From Roseovarius spongiae (GTDB taxonomy: Bacteria > Pseudomonadota > Alphaproteobacteria > Rhodobacterales > Rhodobacteraceae): a stretch of 64,000 nucleotides of DNA. Numbering within the stretch: position 1 is the first letter of the stretch; every line of letters begins with the position of its first letter. The notes under the pieces are model-generated. The model was not told where the DNA came from. It made no database searches and was given only the letters and a program-made list of their open reading frames with translations. A program made the position numbers and the translations under genes. This document shows positions 16,191 to 26,347 of the stretch, one piece after another. The DNA lies in assembly GCF_003651245.1 (NCBI RefSeq), contig NZ_RAPE01000001.1, positions 806,001-870,000 of the forward strand, read 5' to 3'.

Positions 16191-17408
16191 ATGAGCGACA
16201 AGCGGCAGGCGCCCGGACAGGGCAGTTACGACATCATCATCGTGGGCGGGGCGATCATGGGGGCGGCGACGGCGTTCTTCCTGTCGGACGACGCGGATTT
16301 CGACGGGCGCGTGCTCGTGGTCGAACGCGACCCGACCTACGCGACCAGTTCGACCATGCTCTCGACCAGTTGCATCCGGCAGCAGTTCTCGACCGCGCTC
16401 AACGTGGAAATCTCACAGTTCGGGGCGGACTTCATCAAGAATTTGCGCACCCACATGGGTGGGGACGACCGCGTGCCCGAACTATCGATCCGCAGCTTCG
16501 GTTACATGTATCTCGCCGGGGACGCGGCGTTCGCAGACGACCTGCGCGCCAGCGCCGCCGTGCAGCAGGCGGCGGGCGCGGCGACGCGGATCATGACCCC
16601 GGAAGAGATCGCCGCCGCCTATCCGTTCTACAACGTCGACGACATCCTGCTGGGCTCGATCAACACGGTTGACGAGGGGTATTTCGATTCCGTTGCCGTC
16701 TTCGAATGGTGCCGCCGCCTGTCGCGCGAACGCGGGGTGGAATATATCGAAAACGAAGTAGTCGCCATGACGCTGAACGCGGCCCAATCAAAGGTCGAGA
16801 GCGTGACGCTCGCCTCGGGCGAGGTGATCGCCTGCGGCAAGGTGCTCAACGCTTCGGGGCCGCGCGCTGCGCGCACCGCCGGAATGGCCGGGATCACGCT
16901 GCCGGTGGAGCCGCGCAAGCGGTTCTCGTGGATCTTCAGCGCCGAGCGTCCGCTCGATCGCGACCTGCCGCTGACGATCGACCCCTCGGGCCTCCATGTG
17001 CGCGAGAACGGCGGCGGAACCTACCAGGCGGGCGGCCATTTCGGCGAGGATCCCGCGGTGGAGCCGGACGACTTCGACATGGACTTCTCGCTCTGGGAAA
17101 ACCACGTCTGGCCGCTTCTGGCGCACCGCATCCCGCAGTTTGAGGCGATCCGCGTCACCAGCGAATGGGCCGGGCAGTACGCGATGAACACGCTCGATCA
17201 CAACGCGATCCTGGGCGCGCATGACCGGGTGGAGAATTTCCACTTCCTTAACGGGTTCTCGGGGCACGGGTTGCAACAGGCGCCCGCGATGGGGCGCGGC
17301 ACGGCCGAATTTCTGGTGCACGGCGCCTATCGCAGCATCGATCTGTCGCCCTTCGATTATGCCCGCATCACCGAGGGCCGCCCGCTGGTGGAGAAGGCCA
17401 TCATCTGA
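16191..17408 (+). CDS. FAD-dependent oxidoreductase, DAO/FOXRED1-like
   Basis: 405 residues with an N-terminal Rossmann FAD motif (IIIVGGAIMGAATAFFL) and the block STSCIRQQFSTALNVEIS, reminiscent of FOXRED1-like members of the D-amino-acid/sarcosine oxidase superfamily. The C-terminal FAD-closing motif FLNGFSGHGLQQAPAMGRG is present. It likely oxidises a C-N bond in an amino acid or amine, but the substrate cannot be read. The ATG at 16191 follows a GAGAG site; the open frame extends far upstream without support. It converges with sitD, 6 bp apart. Confidence 0.75.
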   Translation: MSDKRQAPGQGSYDIIIVGGAIMGAATAFFLSDDADFDGRVLVVERDPTYATSSTMLSTSCIRQQFSTALNVEISQFGADFIKNLRTHMGGDDRVPELSIRSFGYMYLAGDAAFADDLRASAAVQQAAGAATRIMTPEEIAAAYPFYNVDDILLGSINTVDEGYFDSVAVFEWCRRLSRERGVEYIENEVVAMTLNAAQSKVESVTLASGEVIACGKVLNASGPRAARTAGMAGITLPVEPRKRFSWIFSAERPLDRDLPLTIDPSGLHVRENGGGTYQAGGHFGEDPAVEPDDFDMDFSLWENHVWPLLAHRIPQFEAIRVTSEWAGQYAMNTLDHNAILGAHDRVENFHFLNGFSGHGLQQAPAMGRGTAEFLVHGAYRSIDLSPFDYARITEGRPLVEKAII

Positions 17409-17414
17409 CGCGGC

Positions 17415-18257
17415 TCAGACCTGGCGCCGCTCCGCCCGCCGGGTCAGGGCCGAGCGGCGGATGAAGGCGAGAACGAAGAGCGCGGTGAGGATCAGGATGA
17501 TGGTCGGGGCCGGCGCGCTGTCGAGGAAGAAGCTCGCATAAATGCCGCCCAGCGTCGCGATCAGGCAGACGACGACCGCGACCGCCAGCATCGCGGCGAA
17601 GCGGCGCACCAGCAGGAACGCGATCGCCCCGGGCGAGATCAGCAGCCCCACGGCAAGGATCAGTCCCGCCGCCGAAAGCGTGGCCACGATAGTCAGCGAC
17701 AGCGCCGCCAGCAGCCCGTAATGCAGCCACGCGACCGGCAGCCCGGCGGCGCGCGCCTGCGCCGGGTCGAAGGCGTGCAGCAACAGGTCCTTCCATTTCA
17801 GCACCAGCACGGCGGACACCCCGAGCGAGATGATCCCGGCGGTCCACAGCTCGTGCGGCTCCACGCCCAGCAGGTTGCCGAACAGGATATGATCGAGATG
17901 CGCGTTGGTCTTGATCGAAACGTAAAGCACGATGCCGAGGCCGAACATGCCCGAGAACACCACGCCCATGATCGTGTCCTCCTTGACCCGGCTGTTGCCG
18001 GACAGGTAGCCGGTGGCGAGCGCGCAGGCCATGCCGGCGGCGAAGGCGCCGATGATCAGCGGGATGTTCAGGATATAGGCCAGCACGATCCCCGGCAGCA
18101 CAGAATGGCTGACCGCATCCCCCATCAGCGCCCAGCCCTTGAGCACGAGGAAACACGACAAGAGCGCGGTGGGCGCCGCGACGAGGGCGCCGATATAGAA
18201 GGCGTTGAGCATGAAGTCGAACTGGAACGGCATCAGAAGCGTGTCGAGAAGGGTCAT
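17415..18257 (-). CDS. sitD: Manganese/iron ABC transporter permease SitD
   Basis: 280-residue ABC-3 family permease. The family motif LMGDAVSHSVLPGIVLAYIL is clear, with about eight membrane segments. The ATG at 18257 overlaps the sitC stop by 4 bp; a longer frame reaching to 19088 is a shadow of sitC. It forms a heteromeric channel with SitC. Confidence 0.9.
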   Translation of the reverse strand: MTLLDTLLMPFQFDFMLNAFYIGALVAAPTALLSCFLVLKGWALMGDAVSHSVLPGIVLAYILNIPLIIGAFAAGMACALATGYLSGNSRVKEDTIMGVVFSGMFGLGIVLYVSIKTNAHLDHILFGNLLGVEPHELWTAGIISLGVSAVLVLKWKDLLLHAFDPAQARAAGLPVAWLHYGLLAALSLTIVATLSAAGLILAVGLLISPGAIAFLLVRRFAAMLAVAVVVCLIATLGGIYASFFLDSAPAPTIILILTALFVLAFIRRSALTRRAERRQV

Positions 18258-19168
18258 GCGCGTTCCTCCCCGATCCGCGCGGGTCCGCTGGCCCGCAGCG
18301 CGGCGGATCCGCGCCGGCGCGCGGCCAGAAGTCCGTGTTTGGGCGCAAGGAAGAACGCCAGCAGGAACAGCGCAGTTTGCAGGATCACGATGACCCCGCC
18401 GGTCGCCCCGTCCAGGAAATAGCTGATATAGGCGCCAAGGAAGCTGGTAACCGTCCCGATCGCGACCGAGGTGACGATGAGCCGCGGAAACCGGTCGCAG
18501 AGCAGGTAGGCCGTCGCCCCCGGCGTCACCACCATCGCGATCACGAGGAACGCGCCCACCGTCTGCATCGCCGCCACGACGCTTGCCGACAGAAGCACGA
18601 AGAACACCGCCTTGAGCAGCCCGGGCCGCAGCCCGATGGAGCGCGCGTGGGTTTCGTCGAAGAAGGTGACCATGAGATCCTTCCACTTGGCCAGCAGCAC
18701 CGCCAGCGACACCACCCCGATGAGCGCCAGTTGCGCCGTGTCCTGGGGCGTGATGGCGAGGATGTTCCCCATCGTGATCGTCTGGATGCTGACCGCCATC
18801 GGGTTGAGCGAAACCATGAACAGCCCGAGTCCGAAGAACGATGTGAAGATCAGCCCGATGATGACGTCGACCTTCAGCCCCGAGCGGTCCGACAGGAACA
18901 GCATCGTCCCCGCCGCCAGCCCGCCCGCCACGAACGCGCCGAGCGCGAAGGGCAGCCCGAGGATATAGGCCCCCGCCACGCCGGGGACGACTGAATGGCT
19001 CAGCGCGTCGCCGATCAGCGACCAGCCCTTGAGCATGAGATAGGACGACAGAAACCCGCAGACCCCGCCGACGAGGGCGGACACCCACATCGCGTTGGTC
19101 ATGTAGCCGTAAGCGAAAGGTTCGAGCAGATGGGTCATCGCCGCGCCGCGCCCGCCGTGTTGTGCCAC
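18254..19168 (-). CDS. sitC: Manganese/iron ABC transporter permease SitC
   Basis: 304-residue ABC-3 permease with LIGDALSHSVVPGVAGAYILG. I chose the GTG at 19168, which has GGAG spaced for it at the end of sitB; an ATG at 19138 is an alternative that would drop ten residues. It lies 4 bp after sitB and overlaps sitD, so the operon is tightly coupled. Confidence 0.9.
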   Translation of the reverse strand: MAQHGGRGAAMTHLLEPFAYGYMTNAMWVSALVGGVCGFLSSYLMLKGWSLIGDALSHSVVPGVAGAYILGLPFALGAFVAGGLAAGTMLFLSDRSGLKVDVIIGLIFTSFFGLGLFMVSLNPMAVSIQTITMGNILAITPQDTAQLALIGVVSLAVLLAKWKDLMVTFFDETHARSIGLRPGLLKAVFFVLLSASVVAAMQTVGAFLVIAMVVTPGATAYLLCDRFPRLIVTSVAIGTVTSFLGAYISYFLDGATGGVIVILQTALFLLAFFLAPKHGLLAARRRGSAALRASGPARIGEERA

Positions 19169-19172
19169 ATTC

Positions 19173-20087
19173 TCATTGCTCCTGCTCCTTGGTGTGGGTG
19201 ACGTCGCCGTATTGCACCAGCGGACGTTCGTCGTCCGAGAAGATGGTGACGCTGCGCGCGTCCTCGTCCTCGTGCAATTTCTCGCCCCCCAGCGTGAAAT
19301 GGCGCAGCACGCCGCCGAACGCGGCCTCGAGGTTCTCGCGGGTGAAGGTCGTTTCGGTCGGCCCGTAGGCCAGCACCGTGCCCTTGACCAGAACCGTGCG
19401 GTCGCAGAACTCGGGCACGGAGCCGAGGTTGTGGGTCGACACCAGCATCACGCGCCCCTCTTCACGCAATTCGCGCAGCAGCGCGACGATCTGGTCCTCG
19501 GTCTTCACGTCCACGCCGGTAAAGGGTTCGTCGAGCAGGATCACCTGTCCGTCCTGCGCCAGCGCGCGGGCCAGGAATACGCGCTTGCGCTGCCCGCCGG
19601 ACAGCTCGCCGATCTGGCGGTGGCGGAACTCCTGCATGTTGACGCGGTCCAGCGCGCGGTCCACCGCCTCGTGATCGGCGGCGCGGGGCCGGCGCAGGAA
19701 GCCCATATGCCCGTAGCGGCCCATCATCACGACATCCTCGACCAGCACCGGAAAGGCCCAGTCGACCTCTTCGGATTGCGGCACGTAGGCGACGAGGTTC
19801 TCGCGCAGCGCCTCCCTCACGCTCCGCCCGAGCAGGCGGATTTCGCCCTTCGCGGCGGGCACGAAACCCATGATCGCCTTGAAGAGCGTCGATTTCCCCG
19901 CGCCGTTCACGCCGACAAGCGCGGTGACGGTGCCGCGCGGGATCTCGAAACTGGCGTCCCAGAGCGCGGTATGCCCGTTGCGGTAGGTGACGGTCACGTC
20001 CCGCGCGGTAATGCCGTCGCCCGGCGCGGCGCCGTTCATTCGGAGCGTCTGGTCCTGCGTGTGATCGCGCATCGCATTTCTTTCCAT
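19173..20087 (-). CDS. sitB: Manganese/iron ABC transporter ATPase SitB
   Basis: 304-residue ATPase with Walker [10 protein letters not shown], signature [16 protein letters not shown] and Walker [13 protein letters not shown]. The block [13 protein letters not shown] is typical of Mn/Zn-class ATPases. A C-terminal extension of about 50 residues after the ATPase core, acidic and ending in a charged tail, has no evident function. Two candidate starts lie five codons apart. Confidence 0.9.
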   Translation of the reverse strand: MERNAMRDHTQDQTLRMNGAAPGDGITARDVTVTYRNGHTALWDASFEIPRGTVTALVGVNGAGKSTLFKAIMGFVPAAKGEIRLLGRSVREALRENLVAYVPQSEEVDWAFPVLVEDVVMMGRYGHMGFLRRPRAADHEAVDRALDRVNMQEFRHRQIGELSGGQRKRVFLARALAQDGQVILLDEPFTGVDVKTEDQIVALLRELREEGRVMLVSTHNLGSVPEFCDRTVLVKGTVLAYGPTETTFTRENLEAAFGGVLRHFTLGGEKLHEDEDARSVTIFSDDERPLVQYGDVTHTKEQEQ

Positions 20088-20095
20088 CTGTTGTC

Positions 20096-20123
20096 GGCGC
20101 GGCCGGGCTGGACCGGCCGCGCC
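20096..20123 (-). terminator. Intercistronic hairpin between sitA and sitB
   Basis: A perfect 11-bp inverted repeat: GGCGCGGCCGG (20096-20106) and CCGGCCGCGCC (20113-20123) around a 6-nt loop. On the minus-strand transcript it begins about 7 nt after the sitA stop and ends before the sitB start. No T-run follows, so stabilisation of the sitA message or partial termination is likelier than full termination. Confidence 0.65.
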
Positions 20124-20130
20124 TTCGGGG

Positions 20131-21024
20131 TCAGTCCGTCTGCCCGGTCAGGCCGTCGGCAATGGTCTGCGAGGTGACGCGCAGCAGGTCGAGATAGGTC
20201 GGTACCGGGCCGTCCGGCTTGCTCAGGCTGTCGACGTAGAGCACGCCGCCATAGGCCGCGCCGGTCTCGCGCGCGACCTGTCGGGCGGGGGCGGTGTTGA
20301 CCGTGCTTTCGCAGAACACCGCGGGGATGTGGTTCTCACGCACACCGTCGATCACCGCGCGCACCTGCTGCGGCGTGCCGACCTGGTCGGCGTTCATCGG
20401 CCAGAGGTAAAGCTCCTTCATGGCGAAATCGCGCGCGAGGTAGCTGAACGCGCCCTCGCAGGTCACGAGCCACCGGCGCTCCTCGGGGATGGCCTGGATG
20501 CGCTGGCGCAGCGGTTCGATCGTTGCGCGCAGCTCTTCCTTGTAGGCGGCGGCGTTGGCAGCATAGGTCTCGGCGTTTCCGGGGTCGTGCTCGGCAAAGG
20601 CGCTTGCGATATTGTCGATGTAGATCAGCGCGTTGTCGATCCCCATCCAGGCATGCGGGTTGGCCTTGCCCTCGTAGACGCCTTCGGCGATCGCGATCGG
20701 ATCGATGCCGTCGGTCAGGGTCACGGACGGGATGCCCTCCAGATGCGACAGAAACTGTTCGAACCATAATTCAAGATTGAGCCCGTTCCACAGGATCAGG
20801 TCTGCGCCCGAGGCGCGCACGATGTCGCGCGGCGTCGGTTCGTAGCCGTGGATTTCGGCCCCCGGCTTGGTGACCGAGACGACATCGGCGGCGTCTCCCG
20901 CGACGTTCTGCGCCATGTCGGCCAGCACCGTAAAGGTGGTGACGACCTTCATCCGCTCCGCCGTCGCCGCCGAGGCGAGAACGGACAGGGCGAAGGCGAG
21001 CGCAAGGCGGCATGGTGATCGCAT
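20131..21024 (-). CDS. sitA: Manganese/iron ABC transporter, periplasmic binding protein SitA
   Basis: 297 residues with a signal peptide ending near ASAATAE. It belongs to the cluster A-I metal-binding proteins: ligands are expected in [20 protein letters not shown] and a late VFCEST/YVDSLS pair. It lacks the His-rich loop of ZnuA, favouring manganese or ferrous iron. It is the first gene of sitABCD and has two Mur-box-like operators just upstream. Confidence 0.9.
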   Translation of the reverse strand: MRSPCRLALAFALSVLASAATAERMKVVTTFTVLADMAQNVAGDAADVVSVTKPGAEIHGYEPTPRDIVRASGADLILWNGLNLELWFEQFLSHLEGIPSVTLTDGIDPIAIAEGVYEGKANPHAWMGIDNALIYIDNIASAFAEHDPGNAETYAANAAAYKEELRATIEPLRQRIQAIPEERRWLVTCEGAFSYLARDFAMKELYLWPMNADQVGTPQQVRAVIDGVRENHIPAVFCESTVNTAPARQVARETGAAYGGVLYVDSLSKPDGPVPTYLDLLRVTSQTIADGLTGQTD

Positions 21025-21069
21025 CGGATGACTCCTTTTTCGGATGCTTTACAGTCGCCCAAGTGTAAA

Positions 21070-21084
21070 TGCAAATCATTCGCA
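21070..21084. promoter_or_regulatory. Candidate Mur box 1 upstream of sitA
   Basis: TGCAAATCATTCGCA is an inverted repeat of the form TGC-N9-GCA with AAT/ATT inner symmetry. It lies 46 bp before the sitA start. The form agrees with manganese-responsive Mur (Fur-family) operators described for sit genes in alphaproteobacteria. Confidence 0.65.
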
Positions 21085-21099
21085 AGTTGTCAAGGCAGA

Positions 21100-21114
21100 T
21101 GCGAGCGATTCGCA
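21100..21114. promoter_or_regulatory. Candidate Mur box 2 upstream of sitA
   Basis: TGCGAGCGATTCGCA shares the TGC-N9-GCA frame and the right half ATTCGCA with box 1. The two centres are 30 bp apart, about three helical turns, suited to cooperative binding. Confidence 0.6.
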
Positions 21115-21164
21115 AATTCAGCCGCGAAAGGTCCGGGTTTCCGGCAGCGGCGGGGGGCGACGAT

Positions 21165-21767
21165 TTACAGGCTCACCATCTCGGGCAGGGTGAAGACGGG
21201 AGGCGTCGTCAGATCGCCGCGCCAGGCGACATAGGCCATCACCGGCGAGTCGCGCGTCGTCATCGCGTGCGGCTGCATCGAGGCGTGAAGGACGTGATCG
21301 CCGGGGCGCAGGGTCCGCGACGGCGCGCCGTGGACGGCGAACTCGGCCTCGCCTGCCAGCACGACATAGATCTCTTCCGCCGGGTGGTGGTGCCACGGAT
21401 AGTGCAGCCCCGGCGGGGTCCAGACCACGAAACTGCGCATGTCCGGCGCATTAAAAGGCGCCTCGGCAGGACCGATCAACTGGTAACAGGCGAATTTCGA
21501 AACGAAGTCCTCGCCTATATCCGTGTCCTTGTAGGTTTCGCGCCATCGCACGTCCGGCGTGGCGGCGACCAGCGCGTCGCGCAGCCGTTCAAACGCGGCC
21601 GTCGTCCCGCCCGGATCGGCCTGCATCAGCGCGGCCGCGGGGCTGACATAGGGGACAAGCGCCTGTTCGCATAGCGGGTCGGGCAGGGCGCAAAAGGCCC
21701 CCAGCGCGGGTGTGCGCGCATGCAGCGCGATCAGTTCATCGCGCAGGATATCCCGGTTGACCCTCAT
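21165..21767 (-). CDS. dddQ: Cupin-fold DMSP lyase, DddQ-like
   Basis: About 200 residues from the ATG at 21767, the usual size of DddQ. DddQ cleaves dimethylsulfoniopropionate to dimethyl sulfide and acrylate. The cupin metal site reads [19 protein letters not shown]: Tyr123, His128, Glu132 and Tyr134, then His167 in MQPHAM. These match, at nearly constant offset, the Tyr120, His125, Glu129, Tyr131 and His163 that I recall for DddQ of Ruegeria lacuscaerulensis. DddL and DddW share the cupin core, so the subfamily is less certain. No DMSP transporter or acrylate gene is adjacent. Confidence 0.72.
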   Translation of the reverse strand: MRVNRDILRDELIALHARTPALGAFCALPDPLCEQALVPYVSPAAALMQADPGGTTAAFERLRDALVAATPDVRWRETYKDTDIGEDFVSKFACYQLIGPAEAPFNAPDMRSFVVWTPPGLHYPWHHHPAEEIYVVLAGEAEFAVHGAPSRTLRPGDHVLHASMQPHAMTTRDSPVMAYVAWRGDLTTPPVFTLPEMVSL

Positions 21768-21951
21768 CCCATGCGGCCCCCTCAATGCGATTGGCGGCAA
21801 GCCTCGCACGCAAGCGCGGCCCGGCAAAGGAAAATCGTCATGCGCATGGCTTACCCAGGAGTTGCCCCTGCACACCCCAGCGGCTAGAAACCAAAGTCAA
21901 ACCGGACGCGCCACCCGCGCGCCCGGACCGAGGCGGCAGGAGACCCAAGAC

Positions 21952-23070
21952 ATGAAACGCGCGCTTATCACCGGCATCACCGGGCAGGACGGATCCTACC
22001 TCGCCGAATTGCTGCTTGCGAAGGGCTATGAGGTCCACGGGATCAAGCGGCGCGCGTCGTCGTTCAACACCCAGCGGATCGACCACATCTATCAGGACCC
22101 GCACGAGCCGAACCCCAAGCTCCGGCTGCATTACGGCGACCTGACCGATACCTCGAACCTGACGCGGCTGCTGGCCGAAATCCGCCCCGACGAGGTCTAC
22201 AACCTCGGCGCGCAAAGCCATGTCGCCGTCAGCTTCGAATCGCCCGAATACACCGCCGATGTCGACGCGATGGGCACGCTTCGGCTGCTCGAGGCGCTGC
22301 GTTTTCTCGGGATGGAGAAATCCGCGCGGTTTTACCAGGCGTCAACCTCCGAGCTGTACGGTCTGGTGCAGGAGGTGCCGCAAACCGAGAAAACCCCGTT
22401 CCATCCCCGGTCGCCCTACGCGGTGGCCAAGCTCTATTCCTACTGGATCACCGTGAACTATCGCGAGGCTTATGGCATGTACGCCTGCAACGGCATCCTC
22501 TTCAATCACGAAAGTCCGCGGCGCGGCGAAACCTTCGTCACGCGCAAAATTACGCGTGGACTGGCCAATATCGCGCAAGGGCTGGAGGATTGCCTGCACA
22601 TGGGCAACATCGACGCGCTGCGCGACTGGGGACATGCGAAGGACTACGTGCGGATGCAGTGGTTGATGCTGCAACAGGACGCGCCGGACGATTTCGTGAT
22701 CGCCACCGGTCGGCAGCGTTCCGTGCGCGATTTCATCACGATGGCTGCGTCCGAACTCGGCATCGCGCTGGAATTCACCGGCCACGGGTTGGAGGAGATC
22801 GGAACCGTGGCGGCGGTCACCTCGGACATGGCGCCGGCGGTCAAACCCGGCGACGTCATCGTGCGGATCGACCCGCGCTATTTCCGCCCCGCTGAGGTCG
22901 AAACCCTGCTGGGCGACCCCAGCAAGGCGCGCGAGGTTCTGGGCTGGGAGCCGCAGATCACCGCGCAGCAGATGTGCGCCGAAATGGTGGCCGAAGACCT
23001 GCACACCGCGCGGCGCCACGCGCTGCTCAAGGAACACGGCTACGCCCTTCCCGTGAGCGCGCAGGACTGA
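21952..23070 (+). CDS. gmd: GDP-mannose 4,6-dehydratase
   Basis: 372-residue short-chain dehydrogenase-fold enzyme converting GDP-mannose to GDP-4-keto-6-deoxymannose. It has NADP site [16 protein letters not shown], the ASTSELYG block, the YxxxK motif (YAVAKLY) and the family blocks [18 protein letters not shown] and [21 protein letters not shown] sequence (here [17 protein letters not shown]). AGGAG precedes the ATG. It heads the nucleotide-sugar block and overlaps the next gene by 1 bp. Confidence 0.95.
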   Translation: MKRALITGITGQDGSYLAELLLAKGYEVHGIKRRASSFNTQRIDHIYQDPHEPNPKLRLHYGDLTDTSNLTRLLAEIRPDEVYNLGAQSHVAVSFESPEYTADVDAMGTLRLLEALRFLGMEKSARFYQASTSELYGLVQEVPQTEKTPFHPRSPYAVAKLYSYWITVNYREAYGMYACNGILFNHESPRRGETFVTRKITRGLANIAQGLEDCLHMGNIDALRDWGHAKDYVRMQWLMLQQDAPDDFVIATGRQRSVRDFITMAASELGIALEFTGHGLEEIGTVAAVTSDMAPAVKPGDVIVRIDPRYFRPAEVETLLGDPSKAREVLGWEPQITAQQMCAEMVAEDLHTARRHALLKEHGYALPVSAQD

Positions 23071-24041
23071 TGGCGCGCCGGATCTTCCTTGCGGGCCATC
23101 GCGGCATGGTGGGCGGCGCGATCCACCGCCGCCTGATCGCCAATGGCGCGCCCGAGGCCGACATCCTGACCCGCAGCCATGCCGACCTCGACCTCACCGA
23201 TCAGCGCGCCGTGCAGGCATTCATGCAAGCCGAGCGCCCCGACGCGGTGATCCTCGCGGCCGCGCGTGTCGGCGGTATTCACGCCAACAACACCTATCCG
23301 GCCGATTTCATCTACGACAACCTGATGATGGAGGCGAACGTCATCCACCAGGCGCATCTTGCAGGGGTGCAAAGCCTGCTCTTCCTCGGCTCGTCCTGCA
23401 TCTACCCGCGCGACGCGGCGCAGCCGATGCGCGAGGACGCGCTGCTGACCGGCCCGCTCGAACCCACCAATGAGCCCTACGCCGTGGCCAAGATCGCCGG
23501 GATCAAGCTCTGCGAAAGCTACAACCGCCAACACGGCGCCGATTACCGCAGCGTCATGCCGACGAATCTCTACGGCCCCGGCGACAATTTCCACCCCGAG
23601 AACAGCCATGTCGTCCCCGCCCTCATCCGCCGCTTCCACGAGGCGGTTGAGACCGGCGAACCGGAGGTCACGATCTGGGGCAGCGGCACGCCGCGCCGCG
23701 AATTTCTGCATGTGGACGACATGGCCGAGGCGTCGCTTTTCGTGATGGACTTGGACCGCGCCACCTACGAGGCGAACACGCGCCCCATGCTGAGCCATAT
23801 CAACGTCGGGACCGGCAGCGACGTCTCGATCGCCGAACTGGCGCGGATGGTGGCCGATGTGACCGGTTTTGAGGGACGCATCGTCCAGGATACATCGAAA
23901 CCCGACGGAACCCCGCGCAAACTCATGGACGTGAGCCGCCTGGCCGACATGGGCTGGCGCGCGCGGATCGGCTTGCAGGACGGAATTGCGGAGACCTATG
24001 ACTGGTTCAAGGCGCATGCCGGTTCGGTGAGGGAGAACTGA
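23070..24041 (+). CDS. fcl: GDP-L-fucose synthase
   Basis: 323-residue epimerase/reductase finishing GDP-L-fucose synthesis. Its N-terminal [11 protein letters not shown] is the family NADP motif, followed by [26 protein letters not shown] and the catalytic YAVAKIAG. The start shares a base with the gmd stop (TGATG). Confidence 0.94.
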   Translation: MARRIFLAGHRGMVGGAIHRRLIANGAPEADILTRSHADLDLTDQRAVQAFMQAERPDAVILAAARVGGIHANNTYPADFIYDNLMMEANVIHQAHLAGVQSLLFLGSSCIYPRDAAQPMREDALLTGPLEPTNEPYAVAKIAGIKLCESYNRQHGADYRSVMPTNLYGPGDNFHPENSHVVPALIRRFHEAVETGEPEVTIWGSGTPRREFLHVDDMAEASLFVMDLDRATYEANTRPMLSHINVGTGSDVSIAELARMVADVTGFEGRIVQDTSKPDGTPRKLMDVSRLADMGWRARIGLQDGIAETYDWFKAHAGSVREN

Positions 24042-24042
24042 G

Positions 24043-25479
24043 ATGACAGATGCGCCCCCCATTCATCCGGTGATCCTATGCGGCGGGTCCGGCACCCGGC
24101 TCTGGCCGCTGTCGCGCAAGAGCTACCCCAAGCAGTTCACCCCGCTTCTGGGGGAGAAATCGCTCTTCCAGGCGTCGGTGCGCCGCCTGTCGGGGCCCGG
24201 CTTCGCGCGCCCCGTCATCCTGACCGGAGAGCCGTTCCGCTTCATCGTGCTTGAACAGCTCGCGGCGATCGAAACCGGCGCGCAGGGCGTGCTGATCGAG
24301 CCCGAGGGACGCAACACCGCGCCCGCCGTGCTGGCCGCGGCGCTCTGGCTCGCGGCGCGCGACCCGGAGGCGCTGATGCTGGTCGCGCCCTCGGATCACG
24401 TGATCCCGGACGCCGACACTTTCCGCGCCGCGGTGCGCGCCGCCGCCCCGCGCGCGCAGGCGGGCGACCTCGTGACCTTCGGCATCCGCCCGACGCGGGC
24501 CGAAACCGGCTATGGCTGGCTCGAGATGGCCGCGAAGGCGGACCCGGACGCCGTTGAGCCGCAGCCGCTCGCCCGCTTCGTCGAGAAACCCGATGCCGCC
24601 CGCGCCGAGGCCATGCTCGCTGCCGGGAACTACCTTTGGAACGCCGGCATCTTCCTGCTGTCCGTGCGCGCGGTCATCGCCGCGTTCGAGCGCCACGCGC
24701 CCGACATGCTCGCCCCGGTGCGCGCCGCGCTGGAGGGGGCCGAGGACGATCTCGGCTTCACCCGGCTCGACGCGCCCGCCTGGGCCGGCGTACCGGAAAA
24801 CTCGATCGATTACGCTATAATGGAGCGGGCCGACAATCTCGCCGTCATGCCCTTCGGCGCGGGCTGGTCGGACCTCGGCGACTGGCAGGCCGTCTGGGCC
24901 GAGACCGGGCCGGACGGCGACGGCAACGTCACCTCCGCGCACGCCACGGCGCTCGGCTGCACGGGTTCGCTTTTGCGTTCGGAAACCGACCGGCAGGAGC
25001 TGGTCGGCATCGGCTTGCGCGACATGATCGCGGTCGCCATGCCCGACGCCGTCATCGTCGCGCCCCGCGCCGAGAGCCAGCGGGTCAAGGAGGCGGTCGC
25101 GGCGCTGAAGGAACGCGGCGCGAAGCAGGCAAGCGAATTCCCGGTCGATCATCGCCCCTGGGGCTGGTTCGAGAGCCTCGCCATAGGCGAGCGGTTCCAG
25201 GTCAAGCGGATCGTGGTCAAGCCCGGCGCGGCGCTCAGCCTGCAAAGCCACCACCACCGCTCGGAACACTGGATCGTCGTACAGGGCACGGCCAGGGTCA
25301 CGGTCGATGACGAGGTTCGCCTGATCGGCGAGAACGAGAGCGTCTACATCCCCCTGGGGGCGGTGCACCGGATGGAGAATCCCGGCAAGCTCGAGATGGT
25401 GCTGATCGAGGTGCAGACCGGCAGCTATCTCGGCGAGGACGACATCGTGCGCTACGAAGACGTGTATGCCCGCACTTGA
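24043..25479 (+). CDS. manC: Mannose-1-phosphate guanylyltransferase / mannose-6-phosphate isomerase
   Basis: 478-residue bifunctional enzyme that supplies GDP-mannose to Gmd. The nucleotidyltransferase domain starts with ILCGGSGTRLWPLSRKSYPKQF, and the C-terminal cupin isomerase domain has SLQSHHHRSEHWIVVQG with its metal-binding histidines. It follows fcl by 1 bp and overlaps the next gene by 14 bp. Confidence 0.93.
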   Translation: MTDAPPIHPVILCGGSGTRLWPLSRKSYPKQFTPLLGEKSLFQASVRRLSGPGFARPVILTGEPFRFIVLEQLAAIETGAQGVLIEPEGRNTAPAVLAAALWLAARDPEALMLVAPSDHVIPDADTFRAAVRAAAPRAQAGDLVTFGIRPTRAETGYGWLEMAAKADPDAVEPQPLARFVEKPDAARAEAMLAAGNYLWNAGIFLLSVRAVIAAFERHAPDMLAPVRAALEGAEDDLGFTRLDAPAWAGVPENSIDYAIMERADNLAVMPFGAGWSDLGDWQAVWAETGPDGDGNVTSAHATALGCTGSLLRSETDRQELVGIGLRDMIAVAMPDAVIVAPRAESQRVKEAVAALKERGAKQASEFPVDHRPWGWFESLAIGERFQVKRIVVKPGAALSLQSHHHRSEHWIVVQGTARVTVDDEVRLIGENESVYIPLGAVHRMENPGKLEMVLIEVQTGSYLGEDDIVRYEDVYART

Positions 25480-26347
25480 TTTCTCCGGCCCGGACTGGCT
25501 GATGGTCGGCGCCTCGGGCATGGTCGGGCGGCTGATGCGCGGCGCGTGGGCCGACGACCCCGGCATCGCCGCGCGGCTGGTGGCGCAGCTGCGCCGGGAC
25601 CGGCCGGCGGGGGAGCGCGTGCTCTACTGGTCTCCGCTCGACGGAATCGCGCCGCTCGAACGCCACGCGCGCGGCGATGGCCCACCTGCCGCGCTGATCA
25701 TGCTGGCCGGGGTGATCCCGGCCCCGATGGTCGATTACTCGGTCAATGTGAGCCTGGCCGTCGCCTGTCTCGAGGCCGCGCGCGCCGTGGGCTGCGAGCG
25801 GGTGCTGATCGCCTCCTCGGCGGCGGTCTATGGCCCCGCCGACGCGCCCTTGCCCGAGAGCGCGCCCTGCCGCCCGGTCTCGACCTATGGCGCGTCCAAG
25901 CTCGCGATGGAGCGGGCCTGCGCCCCCTGGCGCGCCGCGGGCATGGATGTCTGTTGCCTGCGGATCGGCAACGTCGTGGGCGCTGACGCGCTCTTGCGGA
26001 ATGCGCGGGCGGGCGGGCCGGTTCGGGTCGACCGGTTCGCGGACGGGGCGGGCCCCGTGCGCCCCTATATCGGCCCCGAGAGCCTGTCGCGCATCCTCGG
26101 AACCCTCGCCACATGGCCGGCACCCTTGCCAGATACGCTCAACGTCGCCGCTCCCCAACCGCTCGGCATGGAGGAGATCGCCGAGGCCGCGCGGCTCGAC
26201 TGGCGCTGGGCGGATGCGCCCGCGCAGGCGGTGCGGCGGGTGACGCTCGACACCGCGCAGCTTGAGGCGTTCCACGCCTTCGACCCTGACGAGTGCAGCG
26301 CCAAGGGCATGGTTGCGCAGTTCCGACGCGCCGGACAGGCTCCGTGA
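25466..26347 (+). CDS. NAD-dependent epimerase/dehydratase family protein
   Basis: 293-residue SDR-fold protein. The NAD motif is GASGMVGRLMRG, with IASSAAVYG and YGASKLAME (YxxxK) in place. The exact sugar product is unknown. Position between manC and the sugar transferase, with overlaps on both sides, points to modification of an activated sugar for surface polysaccharide. Confidence 0.78.
   Translation: MPALDFSGPDWLMVGASGMVGRLMRGAWADDPGIAARLVAQLRRDRPAGERVLYWSPLDGIAPLERHARGDGPPAALIMLAGVIPAPMVDYSVNVSLAVACLEAARAVGCERVLIASSAAVYGPADAPLPESAPCRPVSTYGASKLAMERACAPWRAAGMDVCCLRIGNVVGADALLRNARAGGPVRVDRFADGAGPVRPYIGPESLSRILGTLATWPAPLPDTLNVAAPQPLGMEEIAEAARLDWRWADAPAQAVRRVTLDTAQLEAFHAFDPDECSAKGMVAQFRRAGQAP

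Noticed and set aside
17721..18422. Arg/His-rich open frames opposite sitC, sitD and other GC-rich genes
   Set aside because: Typical antisense shadows of high-GC coding DNA, without ribosome sites or recognisable domains.
18258..19088. N-terminal extension that would make SitD 557 residues
   Set aside because: It is sitC read in another frame; the ATGA overlap at 18254-18257 fixes the true start.
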